Source: Thinopyrum elongatum (lineage: Eukaryota > Streptophyta > Magnoliopsida > Poales > Poaceae). Taken from it: a stretch of DNA of 64,000 nt. Under the pieces are notes generated by a model. It searched no databases. It saw only the letters and a list, made by a program, of their open reading frames with translations, and had not been told where the DNA came from. Numbering within the stretch: the stretch's first letter is position 1; each line of letters opens with the position of its first letter. Made by a program: the position numbers and the translations under genes. This document shows positions 57,945 to 64,000 of this stretch, one piece after another. Location of the stretch: positions 494,677,180-494,741,179 of the forward strand of contig CM022298.1 of assembly GCA_011799875.1 (NCBI GenBank), given 5' to 3'.

Positions 57945-58860
57945 TATCGGAATCGGGGCTCCGCAGACCCAAAGAAAGGTTCGAACTTTGGGTGTGCGCG
58001 AAGGACTTGGCTAGGCTATGACCCGCTGCTCACTGCCTCACGGTGATGCTCCGACGTGCTCGAGCGAACGGGAAGAAGGAAGAACACGACGGTTTACCCA
58101 GGTTCGGGCCACCTTGCGGTGTAAGACCCTACTCCTGCTTTGTGATGGATTGCCTTGCGAGGAGGATGAGTATGAGCGAGTACAAGTGGCCCTCGGAGGC
58201 TTCTGGAGCGGCTCCGGGTTTGAGGGGTGGATGAACTCGATCCCTCTCTACAGTGGAGACTAACCTATTCTTATACTAGCCCGGTCCTCTTCCCCCAAAT
58301 ATTTAGGCGAGAAGGGGGCCACAACGACCAAATTTGAAGGGGGACAAGAGTACACCCTATCTTGACTAAAGGTAGTCTTCGCCTACAAAGCTTCTGTCCA
58401 TGACACGCAGGTGGGCTCGACGATGACCTCCATCCTATCGAGCCAGCGTCCTGGCCTTGTTGCACCAAAGAGGCGACCTTTGGGGCTGCCTTGGGAACCC
58501 GCGTGATGGCCTTGCTCCTTTAGCACCAAAGAGGAAAGCCTCGCTGTCCGCGCCCGCTGGAACCAGTCCTGGCGATGCCTGTCGTAGCCCGGGTCACCCA
58601 CGTGCATTGCGAGGCGGGGTGGTAAGCATAGAAGTGTCCGCCCCGTGGGAGGCCTCGGGAGGCAGCCGCAGGAGGTCGCCCCTCACGGAGCCCTTGGGGC
58701 ACCTGATGAAGCTTGCTGATGCCCGCCTCGTGAGGCGGGGGCCTCGTGAGGGCTTCGCTTGCGGAATCTTGATGCTCGGCCGCGCCGGGCCCTTTGACGA
58801 TTCAACTAGATGGGCCGCAGGCAGACGGGCCTGGGTACCCCCAGTCCCAGAGCTCCGACA
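57945..58860 (-). mobile_element. Solo LTR J nested in H2
   Basis: 916 bp with ends TATCGGAATCGG (plus, 57945) and CTCCGACA (58860), an inverted TGTCGG-type terminus. The flanks cgtac (57940-57944) and cctac (58861-58865) differ at one base, consistent with a decayed 5-bp target duplication. Removing it rejoins GCCAACATAC with CTATTATGGCATTTCC, contiguous in H1 near 39495. There is no internal region and no second LTR nearby. GC-rich and minus oriented; CGGTTTACCCAGGTTCGGGC near 58090 is typical of the end of such LTRs. Confidence 0.8.
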
Positions 58861-60380
58861 CCTACCTATTATGGCATTTCCATAACCATTTCGAGATATA
58901 TTGCCATGCAACTTCCACCGTTCCATTTTATAATGACACATACCATCATTGTCATATTGCTTTGCATGATCATATAGTTGAGATAGTATTTGTGGCTTGG
59001 CCACCGTTCATATTTTTTATACATGTCATGCTAGATCATTGCACATCCCGGTACACCGTCGAAGGCATTCATATAGAGTCATATTTTTGTTCTAGTATCG
59101 AGTTGTAATTCTTGAGTTATTAGTAAATAAAAGTGTGATGATCATCATTATTAGAGCATTGTCCCATGTGAGGAAAGGATGATGGAGACTATGATTCCCC
59201 CACAAGTCGGGATGAGACTCCGGACTTAAATAAAAAAGAGGCCAAAGAGCCCAAAATAAAAAAAGAGAAAAAAAGAAAAAAAATGAGAGAAAAAGAGAGA
59301 AGGGACAATGTTAGTATCCTTTTCCACACTTGTGCTTCAAAGTAGTACCATGTTCTTCATGATAGACAGTCTCCTATTTTGTCACTTTCATATATTACTA
59401 GTGGAAATTTTTCATTATAGAACTTGAGTTGTAAGTAAATAAAAGTGTGATGATCATCATTATTAGAGCATTGTCCCATGTGAGGAAAGGATGATGTAAG
59501 CTATGATTCCCTCACATGTTGGGATGAGTCTCCGGACTTTATAAAAAATAAAAGAGGCCAAAGAAGCCCAAACAAAAAAAAGAAAAAAATGATGAGAGAA
59601 AAAAGAGAAGGGACAATGTTACTATCCTTTTTTCACACTTGTGCTTCAAAGTAGCACCATGATCTTCATGATAGAGAGTCTCCTACTTTGTCTCTTTCAT
59701 ATACTAGTGGGAATTTTTCATTTTAGAACTTGGCTTGTATATTCCAATGATGGGCTTCCTCAATTGCCCTAGGTCTTCGTGAGCAAGCAAGTTGGATGCA
59801 CACCCACTTAGTTTTCTTTTTTGAGCTTTCATACAGTTATAACTCTAGTGCATCAGTTGCATGGCAATCCCTACTCCTTGCATTGACATCAGTTGATGGG
59901 CATCTCCATATCCCATTGATTAGCCTCGTCAATGTGAGACTTTCTCCTTTTTTGTCTTCTCCTCACAACCTCCGTCATCATATTCTATTCCACCCTCAGT
60001 GCTATATCCATGGCTCACGCTCATGTATTGCACAAGAGTTGAAAAAGCTTAAGAGCGTTAAAAGTATGAACCAATTGCTTGGCTTGTCATCGGGGTTGTG
60101 CATGATAAATACTTTGTGTTAAGAAGATAGAGCATGACAAGTTATATGATTTTGTAGGGATAACTTTCTTTAGCCATAATATTTTGAGAAGATATGATTG
60201 CTTTATTAGTATGCTTGAAGTATTATTGTTTTTATGTCAATATTAAAATTTTGTTTTGAATCTTATGGATTTGAATATTCATGCCACATAAAGAAAGATT
60301 ACATGATAAACATGTTAGGTAGCATTCCACATAAAAAATTCCGTTTTTATCATTTACCTACTCGAGAACGAGCAGGAATT
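58861..60380 (+). other. Internal noncoding DNA of H2 after J
   Basis: No gene seen. Contains a 312-bp tandem duplication (listed separately) and A-rich AAAAGAGAAAAAAAG tracts. Ends in the polypurine tract. Confidence 0.65.
59110..59733 (+). repeat. 312-bp tandem duplication in H2
   Basis: AGTAAATAAAAGTGTGATGA starts at 59122 and again at 59434. The following ~300 bp, through CAAAGTAG[T/C]ACCATG and ACTAGTGG[A/G]AATTTTTCATT, are repeated with about 10 per cent differences including indels in the A-rich tract. H1 has one copy (about 39763-40010), so the duplication arose in the H2 lineage. Edges approximate. Confidence 0.8.
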
Positions 60381-60395
60381 AAGCTTGGGGATGCT
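60381..60395 (+). other. Polypurine tract of H2
   Basis: AAGCTTGGGGATGCT just before the right LTR. Confidence 0.85.
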
Positions 60396-61034
60396 TGATA
60401 CGTCTCCAACGTATCTATAATTTTTTATTATTCCATGCTATTATATTATCCATCTTGGATGTTTTATATGCATTATTTATGCTATTTTATATCATTTTTT
60501 GGGACTAGACTATTAACCTAGTGCCCAGTGCCAGTTGCTATTTTTTTTTCATGTTTTTGTCTTTTACATAAAATCAATACCAAACGAGTCCAAACGGAAT
60601 GAAACATTTTGACGATTTTCCTTCGGCCAGAAGACAACTAGGAAGCTTTGGGAGGAGGCCAGAAGGTCCACGGGTGAGCAACAAGCTCACCAGGCACGCC
60701 CTAGGGGGGCGCCCTATGAGCTTGTTGGCCCCCCATGGCTTCTCTAACCCTAATCTTAGCTCCATAAATACCCAAATATTCCCCATATACCAGAGGGTAC
60801 ACCAAAAATACTTTTCTGCTGCCGCAAGTTTCTGTCCTCGTGAGATCCCATCTGGAGACCTGTTCCGGTACTTTGCCGGAGGGGGATTCGATCATGAAGG
60901 GCCTCAACATCAACCTTGCTGCCCTTTCGATGATGTGTGAGTTGTTTACCACAGACCTACGGGTCCATCGCTAGTAGCTAGATGGCTTCTTCTCTCTCTT
61001 TGATCTTCGATACTCTGTTCTCCTTGATGTTCTT
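60396..61034 (+). repeat. Right LTR of H2, truncated
   Basis: 639 bp from TGATACGTCTCCAACG to TTGATGTTCTTG; the remaining ~930 bp are missing. The sequence then jumps to an unrelated segment at 61035. Confidence 0.8.
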
Positions 61035-62678
61035 GGTACCACCAGTCCCAGAGCCCCGACACCTACCTATTATGGCATTTACCTCCTCGAGGACGAGCAG
61101 GAATTAAGCTTGGGGATGCTGATACGTCTCCAACTTATTTATAATTTTTTATTATTCCATGTTGTTATATTATCATTCTTGGATGTTTTACAATCATTTT
61201 ATAGGTACTTTATATCATTTTTGGGACTAACCTATTGACATAGTGCCCAGTGCCAGTTGCTGTTTTTTGCTTGTTTTTTACTTCGCAGAATATCCCTATC
61301 AAACGGAGTCCAAATGCAATGAAACTTTTTGGAGATTTTTTTTGGACCAGAAGACAACTTGGGGGCCAAGGAAGGACCAGAGGGGAGGCCTGTGGGGACC
61401 ACAAGACACCAGGGTGCGCCCAGGAGCCCAAGCGCGCCCTGGTGGGTTGTGGGGCCCACGGGGGTCTCCTGCACCGCCTCTTCGCCCTATAAATTCCCAA
61501 ATATTCCAAAAACCCTAGGAGAGTAGACGAAACACAATTCCAGCCGCCGCAAGTTCCAGAACCACAAGATCCAATCTAACACCATCAAGGAGGGGTTCAT
61601 CATCCTCATTGGTGCCTCTCTGATGATGCGTGAGTTGTCCACCATAGACCTACAGGTCCGTAGGCAGTAGCTAGATGGCTTCTTCTCTCTTTTTGCTTCT
61701 CAATACAATGGTCTCTTGGAGATCTATTTGATGTAAACCTTTTTTGCAGTGTGTTTGTTGGGCTCCGATGAACTTTGAGTTTATGATCAGATCCCATGAA
61801 TATTATTTGAGTTTCTTTGATCTCTTATATGCATGATTATTTATAGCCTCGTATTTCTTCTTTGAATCTTTGGTTTAGTTAGGCCAACTAGATCGATTTT
61901 TTTTGCCATGGGAAGAGGTCCTTTGTGATGGGTTCGATCTTACAGTGTCCTCAGCTAGTGACAGAAGGGGTAGCGAGGCACGTATGTATTGCTGCTATTA
62001 AGGATAACAAGATGGAGTCTATTCCTACATGAATAGATCTTGTCTACATCATGTCATCGTTCTTATTGCATTACTCCGTTTCTTCATGAACTTAATACAC
62101 TAGATGCATGCTGGATAGCGGTCAATGTGTGGATTAATAGTAGTAGATGCAAGGAGGAGTCGGTCTAGTAATCTTGGACGTGATGCCTATATATTGATCA
62201 TTCCCTTGGATATCATCATAATTATTCAATCTTCTATCAATTGCCCAACAATAATTTGTTTACCCACTGTATGTTATTTTCTCGAGAGAGTGAAATCTAC
62301 GGCCCCCGGGTCTATCTTTTATTATATTGCTTTCAGATCTATTTTTCACCGCATTTGTTTTCAGATCTATTATTCCCAAAACCCAAAAATACTTTGCTGC
62401 ACTTTTTATTTGCATCTTTTATTTCACGTTTTATTCAGATCTATTTATCCAACCACATACAAATCAATCTATCTTTTTACCGAGCAGGGATTGACAGCCC
62501 CTCTTACGCATTGGGTTGCAAAGATTTGTTCTTTGTGTGCAGGTACCGTTTACATAGTGTTGCTTGGTTCTCCTACTGGATTGATACCTTGGTTTCATAA
62601 CTACGGGAAATACCTACCGTAGCTGTACTGCATCATCCCTTCCTCTTTGGGGAAATACCGACGCAGCTTCAAGCCGCA
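61035..62678 (+). mobile_element. Chimeric fragment K: J end, H internal scraps and a full LTR
   Basis: 61035-61079 matches the end of solo LTR J plus the adjoining H2 DNA (58836-58880). 61080-61119 is the polypurine region (CTCGAGGACGAGCAGG... AAGCTTGGGGATGC). 61120-62678 is a complete 1,559-bp LTR of the H/G family but of a different subtype from both H2 LTRs. K is therefore the 3' remnant of another element, brought here by recombination. Confidence 0.75.
61120..62678 (+). repeat. Complete H/G-family LTR in fragment K
   Basis: 1,559 bp from TGATACGTCTCCAACT to CTTCAAGCCGCA. Carries a decayed U3 inverted repeat (CACCAGGGTGCGCC with GCGCGCCCTGGTG near 61408-61443) and CCTATAAATTCC near 61486 as a TATA box. 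Confidence 0.75.
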
Positions 62679-62879
62679 TCACGCCCCCACTTCCCCATGT
62701 CTCTTCGGCAACTTCCCAAGCTGACATAAAGCCTGGCGCGTGCCGCGGAGCCATCATTGCCACGAAGGCGAAGGGGCACAGACCGGTCTCCTTCGATCAA
62801 TATAAGAGGGCGAGGAACTGGACCCCTTGGTCCATCTCCGTCTTCTTGCCTTTCCGTCTTCAACCACCATGCCATAGCC
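62679..62879 (+). promoter_or_regulatory. TATA box and short leader before the B3-domain ORF
   Basis: TATAAGA lies at 62801-62807, about 79 bp upstream of the ATG at 62880, leaving a leader of roughly 50 nt if transcription starts about 30 bp after the TATA. The first five bases, tcacg, match tcacg at 53611-53615. Nothing else recognised. Confidence 0.45.
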
Positions 62880-63614
62880 ATGGTGCCCTTTAGAAGGTTC
62901 TCCACCACGGAGAAGGGCAAGGCGACGCTGGAGGAACCGGAGCTATCGTAGCCTGCAAGGAGGCGGGGCCGCCCTCACAAGTCTGCCGCTACCCCCGGGG
63001 CGCCTCCCCGGGGACGCGGGCGTCCTCCTCTGGCAGCCCGCGCCGGCATGGGAAGCCGCGGGAAGAACCCCACCCGCGGGCATGGCCGCGGCCAGGGAGG
63101 GAGAAGCGGTGTCGCCGCCCGGCCGCCTCGGGCGGGGGCCCATTCTACGCACTCAGCCCGCGAGTTTGTCGTCTAGATGACCACTCCGCCCCGCACTTGG
63201 CTCCAACTCCCGAATACCTCTGCGGAGGAGCTGGCGGCAGATGCACCCCTCGGGTTGTGGCTTCAGCTAGATGGCTTCTGCAGCAAGTCTTCCTGGGTGG
63301 ATGCTGAGGTCACTCCTGCCGGCTTCGTGTATCTGAATCGGGGGTGGAAGTCATTTGCCCGCGCCCACGGATTGAAGGAGGGGCACACCCTCTAGTTCAA
63401 GTTTGACAGGGCCGTGACGCTCTTCGTGAAGATCTTTGAGGAGGCCGGCGGCCACCTGGGGTGCTGCATGGAAAGCGACAGCAGCATCGGCGGCCTCTCC
63501 TCCAGCGACGAAAGTAGCGACGGTGGCAGTGCCACCTCCGAGGGAAGCGGGAGCGGCGGCGATTTCGATGAGCTGCCACGCCGCCGCGTCAAGGTGGAGG
63601 AGGACTCCGACTGA
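62880..63614 (+). pseudogene. B3-domain ORF with three in-frame amber codons
   Basis: One frame from ATG 62880 (MVPFRRFSTTEKGKATLEEP) to TGA 63612-63614, 245 codons, interrupted only by TAG at 62949-62951, 63174-63176 and 63393-63395. The N-terminal part is basic with AT-hook-like RGRP motifs (RRRGRPHKS and RGRGRPPL). The C-terminal part resembles a plant B3 DNA-binding domain (WLQLPNTSAEELAADAPL, WVDAEVTPAGFVYLNRGWKS, FARAHGLKEGHTL then FKFD), followed by a Ser and Gly-rich acidic tail. Proteins of this kind recur in Triticeae repeats, so I suspect a transposon-carried B3 gene rather than a host transcription factor; that is from memory. No frameshift is present. As it stands it would yield at most a 23-residue peptide without readthrough. 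Confidence 0.7.
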
Positions 63615-64000
63615 GCGCCAGCCGGGCCGGAGTCGGGGCCCCAGGAGCGGCGGCCTCCAAGAGGAAGTTTATTTTGTTTCTTTATTTCCTGCACTTGAAT
63701 AGCATGAGCCCCATGGGGGCGTGTCCGAACCTGAGGCGCTAGCGCCTTTAATTTTAAGCTTCTAGTTCATGTTTAAGTTATCGTGGCGCTCCTCATTTAC
63801 GCTTATCTCCTTTTCCTTATGATCGCTTGGTGCCCTGCGTCGCCGGGACCCAGACCCCAAGCAAGCCTCGGCTGTCGCTGGTATGCCATGTCGCGATGCC
63901 TAGGGCAAGGCCAGGGGGTGAGGGCCCGAGAGCCAGTAGGAGCTCCTGAGGCGCGATGCTCAAGAGCTCCCCTTTTAACATGCAAGCGACTTGCGCGGAA
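63615..64000 (+). other. DNA downstream of the B3 ORF
   Basis: AT-richer stretch near 63665-63790, then GC-rich DNA. No gene, LTR end or repeat recognised; the unit carrying the B3 ORF probably continues past the window. Confidence 0.4.

Larger units (their letters stand above)
53619..61034 (+). mobile_element. Element H2: non-autonomous Athila-like element with intact ORF-X and nested solo LTR J
   Basis: The left LTR is 53619-55191, followed by primer site 55203-55219, ORF-X 55431-56282, conserved block 56296-56344, noncoding DNA, polypurine tract 60381-60395 and a truncated right LTR 60396-61034. The right LTR is closest to the left one (both have GGAAGCTTTGGGAGGAGGCC followed by CAGAAGGTCCACGGG). 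J interrupts at 57945-58860. No polymerase is present. The right end is joined to fragment K at about 61034/61035. Confidence 0.85.

Noticed and set aside
62669..62920. Minus-strand open frame overlapping the B3 promoter and start
   Set aside because: It is antisense to the B3 frame, low complexity, and lacks recognisable motifs.

Overview
The window is plant nuclear DNA from a large, transposon-filled grass genome, most likely a Triticeae species (wheat, Aegilops, barley or rye). The evidence is nested LTR retrotransposons of the Athila and Tat lineages of Gypsy, LTRs of 1.5 to 1.7 kb beginning TGATACGTC, and tRNA-Asp primer sites TGGCGCCGTTGCCGGGG. The species call is recognition from memory, not a search. 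Element letters used here are my own labels. I do not assign catalogue family names, although Sabrina and WHAM are the kind of names to test.

Layout. 1-1333 (minus): decayed F-box/LRR gene. 1500-7436: element H0, the 3' part of a non-autonomous Athila-like element, holding the truncated minus-strand element D (2911-5365). 7437-9830 and 38762-40070: element H1, same family. H1 is split by element A (9831-38761, target duplication aatac), which carries a gag-pol with four in-frame stops. A is split in its 5' LTR by non-autonomous element B (11344-23120, minus, duplication gtcat), which is itself split by the LTR-like element C (13755-17799, duplication catta). A is also split after integrase by the Tat-like element I (27936-34836, duplication gaaac). 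40071-53618: element F, Tat-like and internally deleted, holding non-autonomous element G (43447-50082, minus, duplication caaca). 53619-61034: element H2, with solo LTR J (57945-58860) and an intact ORF. 61035-62678: chimeric fragment K with a complete LTR. 62880-63614: B3-domain ORF with three in-frame amber codons.

How the parts relate. A is the only element with a nearly full coding set for its own lineage. B, G, H0, H1, H2 and K lack polymerase, yet the copies with the relevant ends share A's primer-site sequence, a related polypurine tract and parts of A's 3' noncoding DNA. They look like parasites of an A-type helper. Unlike simple deletion derivatives they carry their own ORFs where gag normally sits: ORF-X in G, H1 and H2, and ORF-Y in B. 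They also share a conserved noncoding block just after the ORF stop, internal polypurine-like motifs, and (in the better-preserved LTRs) a GC-rich palindrome just upstream of the LTR TATA box. F carries, antisense to its own genes, a remnant with two well-formed introns whose exons join in frame.

No intact host gene, tRNA, rRNA or CRISPR array was seen. Almost all coding sequence is retrotransposon-derived and most is broken. The three intact retroelement ORFs of interest are 20354-21325 (minus), 47570-48307 (minus) and 55431-56282 (plus), together with the 174-residue ORF at 35153-35677.
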